DNA from: Phocaeicola plebeius
Lineage (GTDB): Bacteria; Bacteroidota; Bacteroidia; Bacteroidales; Bacteroidaceae
Reading direction: 5' to 3'
Assembly (NCBI RefSeq): GCF_003437535.1
Contig: NZ_QSQT01000007.1
Span: forward strand, 1 to 64,000
Length of the DNA: 64,000 nt
The position numbers were made by a program, and so were the translations under genes. Under the pieces are notes generated by a model. It made no database searches. It saw only the letters and a program-made list of their open reading frames with translations, and was not told the DNA's origin. This document shows positions 39,180 to 49,315 of the stretch, one piece after another (position 1 is the stretch's first letter; every line of letters begins with the position of its first letter).

Positions 39180-42100
39180 ATGGAAATGAAGAGGAATGTA
39201 GTAAGTAGATTCCTGCTATTATGGGTAGTTGGAATGTTACTTTCCGTGCAAGTTTTTGCACAAGGACTTACCGTGAAAGGTGTAGTGAAAGATAATACTG
39301 GGATGGGCGTGATTGGAGCCAATATTCTGGTGAAAGGAACAACGAACGGAACCATTACGGATTTTGATGGTAATTTTACATTGGAAGCAAAAAAGGGAGA
39401 TGTGATTGTCATTTCCTTTATCGGTTATAAAACTCAGGAACTTCCAGCTGCAGCTACAATGAATGTGACACTTCAGGATGATACGGAAGTATTGGATGAT
39501 GTGGTGGTGATTGGTTATGGTTCGGTGAAGAAAAATGACGCTACCGGTTCTGTGACTGCCGTCAAGCCGGATGAACTGAGTAAGGGTATTACTACCAATG
39601 CACAGGATATGTTGACTGGAAAGGTAGCTGGTGTGAGTGTGATTTCTAATGACGGTACTCCGGGTGGAGGTGCACAGATCCGTATTCGTGGAGGCTCATC
39701 TTTGAATGCCAGCAATGATCCGCTGATTGTAATTGATGGATTGGCTATTGATAATAACGGTATCAAGGGTATGTCAAACGGACTTTCTATGGTTAATCCG
39801 GAGGATATTGAAACATTTACAGTACTGAAAGATGCTTCGGCTACCGCAATTTATGGTTCCCGTGCTTCTAATGGTGTGATTATCATTACTACAAAGAAAG
39901 GAAAAAATGGGCAGGCCCCAAAGGTTAGTTATAATGGTTCGGTGTCGGTTTCTACCATACAGAAGCGATATGATGTATTGGATGGAGATGAATATCGTAC
40001 CTACGCTCAACAGATTTTTGGAGATGAACTGCCGGCTTCTTTAGGCACAGCCAATACGGACTGGCAGGATGAAATTTTCCGTCCGGCTATAAGTACAGAT
40101 CATCATGTGTCTATCAATGGTGGATTGAAGAATTTACCGTATCGTATTTCTTTGGGATACAATTATAATGATGGAATTGTAAAGACTTCTAATTTCCAGA
40201 GATTTACAGCTTCTGTTAATTTAGCTCCTTCTTTCTTTGATGATCATTTGAAAGTGAATATTACGGCCAAATATATGAATGGAAAAAACCGATATGCAGA
40301 TACCGGGGCTGCTATTGGAGGGGCTTTATCTATGGATCCAACCCGCCCTGTATATGGGGATGATAGTATGTATGATGTATTTGGAGGTTATTACCAGAAT
40401 GCACAAGCTACATCCGACTTTTCAGATCCAAATTGGAAATACACAGCCAACAAGAATACGGCACAGAATCCGGTGGCAGCATTGGAACAGAAGGATGACA
40501 GAGCTAATAGCAATGATTTTGTAGGGAACGTGGAAGTGGATTATAAATTTCATTTTTTACCAGACTTACGTTTGCATGCCAGTTTAGGTGGTGAATATGC
40601 AGATGGTACACAGACTACCGTTTATTCGCCTTATTCATTTGCCTATAACTATTATGGAAATAATACATCTACTTCAGAGTATAAGTATAATCTGTCTTAT
40701 AACGTATATGCACAATATATTAAAACATTGGGTGCACACACAATTGATGTAATGGCAGGTGGTGAAGAACAGCATTTTCATCGCAATGGCTTTACTGTAG
40801 GTAACGGATGGGACAGTTATACAGATGAGATTCATGATGCTGTACTTAAAGAGCAGACAGCTTATGCTACTCGTAATACTTTGGTTTCTTATTTTGGGCG
40901 TTTGAATTATTCTTTACTGGATCGTTATTTAGTCACTTTTACCATGCGTTGGGATGGCTCATCTCGTTTTGCTGACGGAAACCGCTGGGGTACTTTCCCT
41001 TCTTTAGCATTGGCTTGGAAAATGAAAGAGGAGAATTTTCTGAAAGATGTAAATTTTTTATCAGATTTGAAACTTAGATTAGGATGGGGTATTACCGGAC
41101 AACAGGATGTGACCTCTGATTTTGCTTATATGCCTTTGTATGTGGTAAGTGATGACTATGCGCAATATCCTTTTGGAGATACTTATTATCATACTTCACG
41201 TGCTAATGCCTTTAATACAGACCTGAAATGGGAACAGACCACAACTTATAATGCGGGATTGGATTTTGGATTCCTTAATGGACGTATTACGGGTAATGTA
41301 GATGGGTACTATCGTGAAACAAATGATTTGCTGAACAGTGTGAAGATTCCTGTTGGTACAAATTTCAATGCACAGATGTTACAGAATATTGGTTCTCTGA
41401 AAAATTATGGTGTAGAATTTGCCTTTAATGTGAAACCGGTTGTCACAAAAGACTTCATGTGGGATGTGACTTATAATTTTACGTGGAATCATAATGAAAT
41501 TACCAAGCTGACAGGCGGTGATGATGCAGACTATTATGTAGAAACAGGAGATAAAATTTCCAGAGGTAATAATACGAAGGTGCAGGTTAATAAGGTAGGT
41601 TATCCAGCTAATTCATTCTATGTATATCAGCAGGTATATGATGAAAATGGAAACCCGATTGAAAATATGTATGTGGATCGTAACGGAGATGGCATTATAA
41701 ATAGTTCAGATAAATATATTTATAAGAAACCGGCTGCGGATTTTATGATGGGATTAACTTCCAAGATGATTTATAAGAATTGGGATTTTAGTTTTTCTTT
41801 ACGTAGTAGCTTGAATAATTATGTGTATTATGATTTCCTGGCAAATAAGGCAAATGTAAGCAGCTCAGGATTATTCTCTAATACGGCTTATTCAAATACA
41901 ACAGCGGAGGCTATTGCTCTTGGTTTTACAGGAAAGGGAGAATATTATATGAGTGATTACTTTGTACGTAATGCTTCATTCTTGCGTTGTGATAATATTA
42001 CGTTGGGTTATTCTTTTAAAGATTTGTTTAAAACTTCTGCTTATAAAGGTATCGGAGGACGTATATATGCAACAGCGCAGAATCCGTTTATTATTACTAA

Positions 42101-42197
42101 GTATGAAGGCTTGGATCCGGAAGTGAAAAGTGGAATTGATTCCAATCCTTATCCGCGTGCATTTACATTCCTGTTAGGAGTTAATTTACAATTCTAA
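39180..42197 (+). CDS. susC: TonB-dependent starch importer SusC
   Basis: SusC is the outer-membrane barrel that imports maltooligosaccharides with energy from TonB. It has a signal peptide (MLLSVQVFAQ end) and a carboxypeptidase-like domain (GVVKDNTGMGVIGANILVKG). A short DDVVVIGYG TonB-box-like stretch, a plug domain (TGKVAGVSVIS, IRIRGGSSLNASNDPLIVIDG) and a 22-strand barrel ending NLQF follow. The 1005 aa length is close to the B. thetaiotaomicron SusC. A start at 39186 is possible. susD follows after 4 bp. Confidence 0.97.
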   Translation: MEMKRNVVSRFLLLWVVGMLLSVQVFAQGLTVKGVVKDNTGMGVIGANILVKGTTNGTITDFDGNFTLEAKKGDVIVISFIGYKTQELPAAATMNVTLQDDTEVLDDVVVIGYGSVKKNDATGSVTAVKPDELSKGITTNAQDMLTGKVAGVSVISNDGTPGGGAQIRIRGGSSLNASNDPLIVIDGLAIDNNGIKGMSNGLSMVNPEDIETFTVLKDASATAIYGSRASNGVIIITTKKGKNGQAPKVSYNGSVSVSTIQKRYDVLDGDEYRTYAQQIFGDELPASLGTANTDWQDEIFRPAISTDHHVSINGGLKNLPYRISLGYNYNDGIVKTSNFQRFTASVNLAPSFFDDHLKVNITAKYMNGKNRYADTGAAIGGALSMDPTRPVYGDDSMYDVFGGYYQNAQATSDFSDPNWKYTANKNTAQNPVAALEQKDDRANSNDFVGNVEVDYKFHFLPDLRLHASLGGEYADGTQTTVYSPYSFAYNYYGNNTSTSEYKYNLSYNVYAQYIKTLGAHTIDVMAGGEEQHFHRNGFTVGNGWDSYTDEIHDAVLKEQTAYATRNTLVSYFGRLNYSLLDRYLVTFTMRWDGSSRFADGNRWGTFPSLALAWKMKEENFLKDVNFLSDLKLRLGWGITGQQDVTSDFAYMPLYVVSDDYAQYPFGDTYYHTSRANAFNTDLKWEQTTTYNAGLDFGFLNGRITGNVDGYYRETNDLLNSVKIPVGTNFNAQMLQNIGSLKNYGVEFAFNVKPVVTKDFMWDVTYNFTWNHNEITKLTGGDDADYYVETGDKISRGNNTKVQVNKVGYPANSFYVYQQVYDENGNPIENMYVDRNGDGIINSSDKYIYKKPAADFMMGLTSKMIYKNWDFSFSLRSSLNNYVYYDFLANKANVSSSGLFSNTAYSNTTAEAIALGFTGKGEYYMSDYFVRNASFLRCDNITLGYSFKDLFKTSAYKGIGGRIYATAQNPFIITKYEGLDPEVKSGIDSNPYPRAFTFLLGVNLQF

Positions 42198-42201
42198 TTT
42201 T

Positions 42202-43887
42202 ATGAAAACATTAAGATGTATGAAAGCTAATTATTTGAAACATATATTTTCAGCTGCATTGGTTGTGGCCGTTTCATTGGGAAATGTATCGTGTATCAAT
42301 GATTTGGACATTAGTTCTATCGACCCGCAAAGTTCATCTAGTTTTGATCAGGATGCAGCTTTTGTCAAGCAATATGCATTGTTGGGATTGACAGGGCAGA
42401 AAGGTCTTGCTGGAACTCCGGATTTGGATGGGCAGGATGAAGGCGAATCGGGCTTTTACCGTACTATTTTTAATTGTCAGGAATTGCCTACAGACGAATG
42501 TGTATGGGTGTGGCAAGATAATGTCGATATTCCTCAGTTTACTAATATAGCATGGAATTCTTCAAGTCAGCGTACGGAATGGGTTTATGTGCGATTAGGT
42601 TATGATATTACGCAGATGAATTTCTTCTTGGATCAGATTGCGGATAATACAGATGAAGAATCGGTACGTCAGCGTGCAGAGGTACGTTTCTTACGCGCTT
42701 TGCATTATGCTTATTTTCTGGATTTATTTGGTAAGGCTCCATTCAAAGAACATTTTGATAATGAGCTTCCGGTAGAAAAGGGTGGAAAAGATTTGTATGA
42801 TTTTATTCAGAAAGAATTGGATGAATGTGTAGCCGATATGTACGAACCGGGGCAAGCTCCTTTTGGACGTGCTGATAAAGCTGCCAATTGGTTGTTGAGA
42901 GCACGAGTATATTTGAATGCAGAGGTTTATACAGGTACGGCTGATTTTGAAAATGCAAAGCTTTATGCTGATAAAGTCATTAACAGTGGATATTATGAAT
43001 TGTGTGATGATTATAAATTGATGTTTATGGCTGATAATGATGAAAATCAGAAGGCCATGAAGGAAATTATTCTTCCGATTCGTCAGGATGGTATGAAAAC
43101 TCGAAATTATGGAGGATCTACTTATTTGATTTGTGGCACACGTACGGGTGGAATGCCACATATGGGTACTACTAATGGATGGTCTTGCTTGATTGCAAGA
43201 AATGCGCTGGTATATAAATTCTTTGATGAAGATGAAGTGCCTATGATTCCTGAAAATGCAGAGGTACCAGGACAGAGTGATTTTGCAAATGATGAGGCTA
43301 TTGATTCATGGGATGCTCAATATGGTGTACGGACGCAGGATATGATTGAGGCAGCTGGAGATGACCGGGCTATGTTTTATTCTGGAGCAGGTGGAGGAAA
43401 GAGAACGATGGATCCGAAATCCATTACTGGTTTTCAGAGTGGTTTGTCAATTGTGAAATGGCAAAATATCCGCTCAGATGGGGCTTCTACCAGTCATACA
43501 GAATATCCAGATACGGATATACCTTTGTTCCGTTTAGCAGAAGCTTATTTGACCCGTGCTGAAGCCAACTTCCGTCTGAATCAAAAAAGTTTAGCATGGG
43601 AGGATATTAAAACATTACGTGCGAAACGTGGTTGTACCAAACAACCTACATTGAATGAACTAACAGAGATGTATTTATTGGATGAATGGTCGCGTGAATT
43701 TTATTTGGAAGGCAGACGTCGTAGCGATTTGATACGTTTTGATTGTTTTACAACTGATAAGTATTTGTGGGACTGGAAAGGTGGCGTGAAAGAAGGAAAA
43801 TCAGTAAGTGATATTTATAATGTATATCCTATTCCTGCTACAGATTTGAATAATAACAATAATATGCATCAAAATGAAGGGTATTAA
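42202..43887 (+). CDS. susD: starch-binding lipoprotein SusD
   Basis: SusD caps SusC and binds starch helices on the cell surface. The 561 aa protein has a lipoprotein signal ending NVSC (Cys31), and the conserved CINDLDIS start of the mature part. Starch-site residues of the known structure appear to be kept in the stretch LPTDECVWVWQDN (Trp104 and Asn107 region). The C-terminal WSREFYLEGRRRSDLIRF motif is typical. An inner ATG at 42220 would give a signal peptide of the same size as the B. thetaiotaomicron one and may be the true start. susE follows after 20 bp. Confidence 0.96.
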   Translation: MKTLRCMKANYLKHIFSAALVVAVSLGNVSCINDLDISSIDPQSSSSFDQDAAFVKQYALLGLTGQKGLAGTPDLDGQDEGESGFYRTIFNCQELPTDECVWVWQDNVDIPQFTNIAWNSSSQRTEWVYVRLGYDITQMNFFLDQIADNTDEESVRQRAEVRFLRALHYAYFLDLFGKAPFKEHFDNELPVEKGGKDLYDFIQKELDECVADMYEPGQAPFGRADKAANWLLRARVYLNAEVYTGTADFENAKLYADKVINSGYYELCDDYKLMFMADNDENQKAMKEIILPIRQDGMKTRNYGGSTYLICGTRTGGMPHMGTTNGWSCLIARNALVYKFFDEDEVPMIPENAEVPGQSDFANDEAIDSWDAQYGVRTQDMIEAAGDDRAMFYSGAGGGKRTMDPKSITGFQSGLSIVKWQNIRSDGASTSHTEYPDTDIPLFRLAEAYLTRAEANFRLNQKSLAWEDIKTLRAKRGCTKQPTLNELTEMYLLDEWSREFYLEGRRRSDLIRFDCFTTDKYLWDWKGGVKEGKSVSDIYNVYPIPATDLNNNNNMHQNEGY

Positions 43888-43907
43888 TTTATAAGAATTT
43901 TGGTAAT

Positions 43908-45071
43908 ATGAAAAAGATAATATTTCCCATTTTATCATTAATCGGATGTATACTTCCGTTATTAACAGCTTGTAATACGGATATAGAAGATAATCCGGTT
44001 TTGCATGAAGCTGAAACTTTTGTCCTTGAGACTCCAGAAGACAAACTTTATGATTTAGGAGAAGCTCAAGATACAGTCGTCCTGACATGCACACAGCCTG
44101 CTTATGGGTTTACTGCTGCTACTACCTATAGTGTGCAGGTTTCATTGGAGGAGACATTTGTTGATGAAGCTGAAGGGGTAGAGTCTAACTATAAGGTTCT
44201 GTCTACTACTTATACATCTTCTACGGTTTTATTGAAACCTGCGGAACTGAATGCTGCGATTGTAGAATTGTGGAAACAAGCTAATCCGGATGTGGAGAAT
44301 TATATAGGCACCGTGAATCCAGTGTATATTCGTCTTACAGCAGTAATTACTGGTAGTGAATTGGGAAATTCAGTTTCCAATGTAATCAAAATTAATCAGA
44401 TAAAACTTGGAGAAGTCGTTTCTACCTTAGCACCTCCAGAAGAAATGTATCTTGTAGGTTCAAGTATCGGTACGTCTTGGGGTACATGGAAACCAATGGT
44501 TAGTGTGAATGGCTTGGCTGGGGAATTCTGGAGTATGGTTTATTTTGACTCAGGTGCTGAATTTAAGTTTGGTAAGTTTGAACAAGACTGGAATGGTTAT
44601 TCAAAGATTCATCAGTTTAATGATAATGCTGGAGCAGGCCTTTCTGACAGTGGTGATAATATCAAGGTGGATAAAGGAGGATGGTATATAGTATACTTGA
44701 TTGCTGAAGTGAATGGAGATGATTATCAGTATACCATGAATTTTTATAGCCCCAATGTGTATGTGCTAGGAAATACGGTAGGTGATTGGAATTATAATGA
44801 TGCTTATTTGTTCTCTGTCCCTGAAGATAAAAACGGTAGTTTTGTGTCTCCTGCTTTAACTGCTACGGGTGAAGTCCGCATGTGTATCAAAGCAGACACT
44901 GATTGGTGGCGACTTGAGTTTACATTGAAAGATGGTGAAACAATTTTCTATCGTGAAAATAATGCTGTAAATAATGGATGGACAGACTTAGGAGAAGAGT
45001 ATTCTTTAGCAGCTAATCCTGGACAGACTATTTCATTGAATTTTACAGATGGAACCGGATCTCTTAATTAA
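43908..45071 (+). CDS. susE: SusE-type outer-membrane starch-binding lipoprotein
   Basis: This is a surface lipoprotein that helps hold starch. The lipobox is LTAC (Cys22). It has an N-terminal SusE immunoglobulin-like domain (about 30-170), then two carbohydrate-binding-like domains with MYLVGSSIGTSWGTW and VYVLGNTVGDWNYN, each with aromatic residues suited to sugar stacking. The 387 aa length equals the known SusE. susF and susG would come next in B. thetaiotaomicron. Here a strong terminator and the convergent lptB follow instead. Confidence 0.92.
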   Translation: MKKIIFPILSLIGCILPLLTACNTDIEDNPVLHEAETFVLETPEDKLYDLGEAQDTVVLTCTQPAYGFTAATTYSVQVSLEETFVDEAEGVESNYKVLSTTYTSSTVLLKPAELNAAIVELWKQANPDVENYIGTVNPVYIRLTAVITGSELGNSVSNVIKINQIKLGEVVSTLAPPEEMYLVGSSIGTSWGTWKPMVSVNGLAGEFWSMVYFDSGAEFKFGKFEQDWNGYSKIHQFNDNAGAGLSDSGDNIKVDKGGWYIVYLIAEVNGDDYQYTMNFYSPNVYVLGNTVGDWNYNDAYLFSVPEDKNGSFVSPALTATGEVRMCIKADTDWWRLEFTLKDGETIFYRENNAVNNGWTDLGEEYSLAANPGQTISLNFTDGTGSLN

Positions 45072-45084
45072 ATGTGATTGATAT

Positions 45085-45130
45085 AAAATAAGGAGTTTCT
45101 CAATTGTATGAATGAGAAACTCCTTATTTT
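45085..45130. terminator. bidirectional terminator between susE and lptB
   Basis: AAAATAAGGAGTTTCTCA (45085-45102) pairs perfectly with its complement at 45113-45130 around a 10-nt loop. T residues lie on one side and A residues on the other, so it can act on both strands. Confidence 0.9.
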
Positions 45131-45135
45131 TTATG

Positions 45136-45954
45136 TTACTCTTTAACTTCTTTCAGCTGGAAATCTTTTCTTCGCAGAACGAAACTGTTACTCAGGTATT
45201 TCTCGCGGACAATCTTGTTCTCGGCCAGTTCTTCCGGAGTTCCCTGAAAGAGGATTTTTCCTTCAAACAGCAGATAAGCACGGTCAGTGATGCTAAGTGT
45301 TTCCTGCACGTTATGGTCTGTAATCAGAATACCGATATTCTTGTCCTTCAGCTTCCAGACAATGTGCTGGATATCTTCCACGGCAATCGGGTCTACTCCG
45401 GCAAATGGCTCATCAAGCATGATAAATTTAGGGTCGATAGCCAGACAGCGGGCAATTTCTGTACGGCGACGTTCGCCTCCGGAAAGTTGGTCCCCTAAGT
45501 TCTTGCGTACTTTCTGCAGACGGAACTCGGCAATCAGGCTTTCCAGTTTCTCTTTCTGGTATTCCGGTGATTTATTAGTCAATTCCAATACAGAAGCAAT
45601 GTTATCTTCCACGCTCATTTTGCGGAATACGGAAGCCTCCTGTGCCAGGTAACCGATACCATTTTGGGCTCGTTTGTAAACAGGGTAGGAAGTTATGTCT
45701 TTATCATTTAGATAAATATGTCCTTCATTAGGGACAATCAATCCGGTAGTCATGTAGAAAGAGGTGGTCTTACCCGCACCGTTAGGGCCGAGCAGTCCTA
45801 CAATTTCCCCCTGTTTCACATTGATGGAAACATGGCTCACCACTGTTCGTTTTCCGTATTTTTTGACCAGGTTCTCGGTTCGTAGCACCATTCTGCCGTC
45901 TGAAGGTAATTCAAACTTTTCGGTCGTAGATTCTTGATTTTCTTGTGCTGCCAT
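45136..45954 (-). CDS. lptB: LPS export ABC transporter ATP-binding protein
   Basis: LptB powers removal of lipopolysaccharide from the inner membrane with LptF and LptG. The 272 aa protein has Walker [10 protein letters not shown], the Q-loop [18 protein letters not shown] (typical LptB wording), signature LSGGERRR, Walker [13 protein letters not shown] and the switch His in [10 protein letters not shown]. About 18 residues before [13 protein letters not shown] are unusual, and an inner start there is possible. It stands alone and is convergent with susE. Confidence 0.94.
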   Translation of the reverse strand: MAAQENQESTTEKFELPSDGRMVLRTENLVKKYGKRTVVSHVSINVKQGEIVGLLGPNGAGKTTSFYMTTGLIVPNEGHIYLNDKDITSYPVYKRAQNGIGYLAQEASVFRKMSVEDNIASVLELTNKSPEYQKEKLESLIAEFRLQKVRKNLGDQLSGGERRRTEIARCLAIDPKFIMLDEPFAGVDPIAVEDIQHIVWKLKDKNIGILITDHNVQETLSITDRAYLLFEGKILFQGTPEELAENKIVREKYLSNSFVLRRKDFQLKEVKE

Positions 45955-45981
45955 TGTCCTTTTGTTAGCTGTTCAGTCGTG

Positions 45982-45989
45982 CAAAAGTA
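45982..45989 (-). promoter_or_regulatory. -7 box upstream of lptB
   Basis: TACTTTTG on the minus strand fits TAnnTTTG, 28 bp before the start. No clear -33. Confidence 0.45.
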
Positions 45990-46063
45990 GTAAAAATCTT
46001 GGCTTCTGTGGTTCTTAATTCGAAAATCCTCCTGTCTTTTATTATAATATAGCTAAAAAGCAC

Positions 46064-46071
46064 TACTTTTG
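46064..46071 (+). promoter_or_regulatory. -7 box upstream of mlaE
   Basis: TACTTTTG fits TAnnTTTG, 23 bp before the mlaE start. A TTTT about 23 bp upstream is only a weak -33. Confidence 0.45.
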
Positions 46072-46093
46072 CGTCAAACATGATTGTAATAAT

Positions 46094-46837
46094 ATGATAA
46101 AGCCTGTTACAAACCTTGGAAAATACCTTATGTTGATGGGGCGTGTATTTTCCCGTCCGGAGCGTTTCCGGATGTATTTTAAGCAATGCCTGAATGAAAT
46201 GGTACAATTGGGTATCAATTCGATTGGTATTGTGTTGCTGATTTCTTTTTTTATTGGTGCTGTAATTTGTATTCAGATTAAATTGAATATTGAAAGTCCT
46301 TGGATGCCGCGTTTTGTGGTGGGATATACCACTCGTGAAATCTTGCTGCTGGAGTTTTCATCTTCTATCATGTGTTTGATTTTAGCGGGAAAAGTCGGGT
46401 CGAACATAGCTTCGGAGATTGGTACGATGAGGGTGACACAGCAGATTGATGCACTGGAAATTATGGGAGTAAACTCTGCCTCTTATCTGATTCTTCCAAA
46501 GATTCTGGGATTGATGACCATGATTCCTTTTCTGGTGATTTTCAGTATTTTTGCAGGAGTGATAGGTGCTTTCTGTACAGCCTGGTTTGCTGGTATCATG
46601 AATGCGACGGATTTGGAATATGGTTTACAGTATTGCTTTGTGGAATGGTATATCTGGTGTAGCTTTATTAAATCCTTATTTTTTGCCTTTATCATAGCCA
46701 GTGTGTCTGCTTATTTTGGATATACGGTAGAAGGAGGTTCTATTGCGGTCGGTAAAGCCAGTACGGACTCTGTGGTTTCAAGCAGTGTCTTGATTTTGTT
46801 TTCAGATTTGATACTTACACAATTGTTGATGGGATGA
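46094..46837 (+). CDS. mlaE: MlaE-family lipid transport permease
   Basis: This is the permease part of an MCE-type system that moves phospholipids between the two membranes. The 247 aa protein has about five hydrophobic segments and the family wording VGSNIASEIGTMRVTQQIDALEIMGVN (in part), typical of MlaE/YrbE. It overlaps mlaF by 4 bp, so the two are co-translated. The MCE-domain partner (MlaD) is not adjacent and must lie elsewhere. Confidence 0.93.
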   Translation: MIKPVTNLGKYLMLMGRVFSRPERFRMYFKQCLNEMVQLGINSIGIVLLISFFIGAVICIQIKLNIESPWMPRFVVGYTTREILLLEFSSSIMCLILAGKVGSNIASEIGTMRVTQQIDALEIMGVNSASYLILPKILGLMTMIPFLVIFSIFAGVIGAFCTAWFAGIMNATDLEYGLQYCFVEWYIWCSFIKSLFFAFIIASVSAYFGYTVEGGSIAVGKASTDSVVSSSVLILFSDLILTQLLMG

Positions 46838-47607
46838 TACAGCTAAATTCTATATGCAAGTCATTTGAAGGACGTACAGTTCTTGAAGATATTAATTTTT
46901 CGTTTGAAAACGGGAAAACCAACTTGATTATCGGGCAGAGTGGTTCTGGAAAGACGGTGTTGATGAAATGTATTGTAGGACTGCTTACCCCGGAAAGCGG
47001 AGAAATTCTGTATGACGGACGTAACCTGCTGGATATGGGGAAGCGGGAAAAGAAGGCGCTGAGACGGGAGATGGGGATGATATTTCAGAGCGCCGCCTTG
47101 TTTGACTCGCTTTCTGTGCTGGAGAATGTGATGTTTCCGCTGGATATGTTTTCCAATGACACTTACCGGGACAGGGTGAAGCGTGCGCAGTTTTGTCTGG
47201 ACCGTGTGAATCTGATTGATGCCCAGTCAAAATATCCCGGTGAAATCAGCGGAGGCATGCAGAAGCGTGTGGCTATAGCGCGTGCCATTGCCCTGCAGCC
47301 GAAATACTTGTTTTGTGATGAGCCGAATTCCGGACTTGACCCTAAAACGTCGCTGGTGATTGATGATTTGATTCATGATATTACCAAAGAATATAATATG
47401 ACGACAATCATTAATACGCACGATATGAACTCTGTGATGGGTATTGGTGAAAGCATATTGTACATATACCAGGGGCACAAGGAATGGGAAGGAACAAAAG
47501 ACGAGGTATTCAATGCCACGAACGAGCGGTTGAACAACTTCATATTCGCATCCGACTTGCTGCAGAAGGTGAAGAAAGAGGAAAATAGCAAGGCTCGTAA
47601 AGTTTGA
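46834..47607 (+). CDS. mlaF: MlaF-family lipid transport ATP-binding protein
   Basis: This is the ATPase partner of MlaE, 257 aa. Motifs: Walker A IGQSGSGKTVLMK, Q-loop MIFQSAALFDSLSV (typical of MlaF), signature EISGGMQKRVAIAR, Walker B YLFCDEPNSGLDP and switch His in NTHDMNSVMGIG. It ends the mlaEF pair and is followed by a good terminator. Confidence 0.95.
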   Translation: MIQLNSICKSFEGRTVLEDINFSFENGKTNLIIGQSGSGKTVLMKCIVGLLTPESGEILYDGRNLLDMGKREKKALRREMGMIFQSAALFDSLSVLENVMFPLDMFSNDTYRDRVKRAQFCLDRVNLIDAQSKYPGEISGGMQKRVAIARAIALQPKYLFCDEPNSGLDPKTSLVIDDLIHDITKEYNMTTIINTHDMNSVMGIGESILYIYQGHKEWEGTKDEVFNATNERLNNFIFASDLLQKVKKEENSKARKV

Positions 47608-47638
47608 TATTGATAAGACTCAGGTTGAGATAATAAGG

Positions 47639-47673
47639 AACGGCAGAAGGTGGATATGCTTTCTGCCGTTTTT
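47639..47673 (+). terminator. terminator after mlaF
   Basis: AACGGCAGAA (47639-47648) pairs with TTCTGCCGTT (47661-47670), followed by T residues. Confidence 0.88.
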
Positions 47674-47726
47674 ATTTGGTTGGTTGACAAGGATTCAGAA
47701 GCCGTAAAGATTTTTTAGCTTGTCAG

Positions 47727-47758
47727 TTTGGTTATTGAAAGATTAAACATTATTTTTG
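47727..47758 (+). promoter_or_regulatory. tig promoter
   Basis: TTTG (47727-47730), 20 bp and TATTTTTG (47751-47758) match the consensus closely. The leader to the start codon is about 50 nt. Confidence 0.75.
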
Positions 47759-47813
47759 CAACCTCTTTTGGTAAATACGAGAAATAATTAATAATTAAAT
47801 AAATAAGTCGAAA

Positions 47814-49160
47814 ATGAATATTTCATTGCAAAATGTAGACAACGTAAGCGCTGTGCTTACTGTTCAGATTGAAAAAGCTGATTATCAGGAAAAAGTTGAA
47901 AAAGCACTGAAAACTCTTCGTCAGAGAGTAAATATGCCTGGATTCCGTAAGGGAATGGTTCCTATGGGATTGATTAAAAAACAGTATGGAACTTCTGTAT
48001 TGCTGGAAGAAGTTGACAAGCTGTTGCAGGAAAAAGTAGGTGAGTATATCCGTGAAAACAAAGTTAACATGCTGGGTACTCCTCTGCCGAAGGAAAATAA
48101 CGCAAACTTTGAAACTGATGAGAATTTTGAATTCTCTTTCGATATCGCATTGGCTCCTGAGTTCAATGTAGAATTGTCTAATAATGATACTGTTGACTAC
48201 TATGATATTAACGTAACAGATGAAATGGTAGATCAGCAGGTAAATATGTACAGACAGCGTACTGCTAAGTATGACAAGGTTGAAGACTATCAGGATAAGG
48301 ATATGCTGAAAGGTTTGTTGGCTGAGCTGGATGAAAACGGCAATACAAAAGAAGGTGGTGTGCAGGTAGAAGGTGCAGTAATGATGCCTTCATACATGAA
48401 GAACGATGACCAGAAAGCAATCTTCAACGGTGCAAAGGTAAATACAGTATTGGTATTTAACCCGTCAGTTGCTTTCGATAACAATGAAGCTGAGTTGGCT
48501 TCTCTGTTGAAAGTGAAGAAAGAAGAAGTAGCTAATTACAAAGGTAACTTCAGCTTCCAGATTGAAGAAATCACTCGTATGATTCCGGGTGACTTAACTC
48601 AGGAACTGTTTGACCAGGTATTGGGTGAAGGAAAGGCTCACAGCGAAGAAGAATTCCGTGCTCAGATTAAGGAAACAATTGCAAAACAGTTTGAAGCTGA
48701 CAGCGACTATAAGTTCTTGCTGGATGTACGTACTTACTTATCAGAAAAGGTTGGCAAACTGCAGTTTGCTGATGAACTGATGAAACGTATCATGTTGGAA
48801 AACAACAAGGAAAAAGGTGAAGAATTCGTTTCTGAAAACTACGAAAAGAGCTTGGAAGAACTGACTTGGCACCTGATCAAAGAAAAACTGGTAGCTGCTA
48901 ACGATATTAAGGTAGAACAGGCTGACATCACTAACATGGCTAAGGAAGCTACTCGTGCACAGTTTGCTCAGTATGGTATGATTAACGTTCCTGATGAATT
49001 GTTGGAAAACTATTCAAAAGAAATGTTGAAGAAACGTGAAAGTGTAGAAGCTCTGGTAAACCGCGTTGTTGAATCTAAGTTGTCTGAAATCTTGAAAGGT
49101 CAGGTAACATTGAATCACAAAGCTGTTTCTGCAGAAGAATTCAACAAAATGTTTCAATAA
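47814..49160 (+). CDS. tig: trigger factor
   Basis: Trigger factor binds new chains at the ribosome exit tunnel. The 448 aa protein has the ribosome-binding N-terminal domain with the signature MPGFRKGMVPMGLIKKQYG (about residues 41-59), a degenerate FKBP-like middle part (about 150-245) and the helical chaperone arms. Bacteroidales members have a poorly conserved PPIase pocket, and the same seems true here. It stands directly before clpP and clpX, an order common in many bacteria. Confidence 0.96.
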   Translation: MNISLQNVDNVSAVLTVQIEKADYQEKVEKALKTLRQRVNMPGFRKGMVPMGLIKKQYGTSVLLEEVDKLLQEKVGEYIRENKVNMLGTPLPKENNANFETDENFEFSFDIALAPEFNVELSNNDTVDYYDINVTDEMVDQQVNMYRQRTAKYDKVEDYQDKDMLKGLLAELDENGNTKEGGVQVEGAVMMPSYMKNDDQKAIFNGAKVNTVLVFNPSVAFDNNEAELASLLKVKKEEVANYKGNFSFQIEEITRMIPGDLTQELFDQVLGEGKAHSEEEFRAQIKETIAKQFEADSDYKFLLDVRTYLSEKVGKLQFADELMKRIMLENNKEKGEEFVSENYEKSLEELTWHLIKEKLVAANDIKVEQADITNMAKEATRAQFAQYGMINVPDELLENYSKEMLKKRESVEALVNRVVESKLSEILKGQVTLNHKAVSAEEFNKMFQ

Positions 49161-49204
49161 GCAATTTGGCTCTCAAAATTGATTGCTAAAATATTCTAAA
49201 AAAG

Positions 49205-49286
49205 GAGGCTTTTAACTTGACTTCTTCTGTAAGATAGAAGTGTTTTGTACTTTTGTTTTTTCAGAAGAAAGGGGGTTAAAAGCCTC
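49205..49286. repeat. spaced inverted repeat between tig and clpP
   Basis: GAGGCTTTTAAC (49205-49216) and GTTAAAAGCCTC (49275-49286) are perfectly complementary, 58 bp apart. The loop holds a TACTTTTG -7 box (49248-49255). Confidence 0.75.
49248..49255 (+). promoter_or_regulatory. -7 box upstream of clpP
   Basis: TACTTTTG fits TAnnTTTG, 60 bp before clpP. No good -33 at the usual spacing. Confidence 0.45.
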
Positions 49287-49315
49287 TTTTATATTGTAGA
49301 ATTAATATAAGGATT

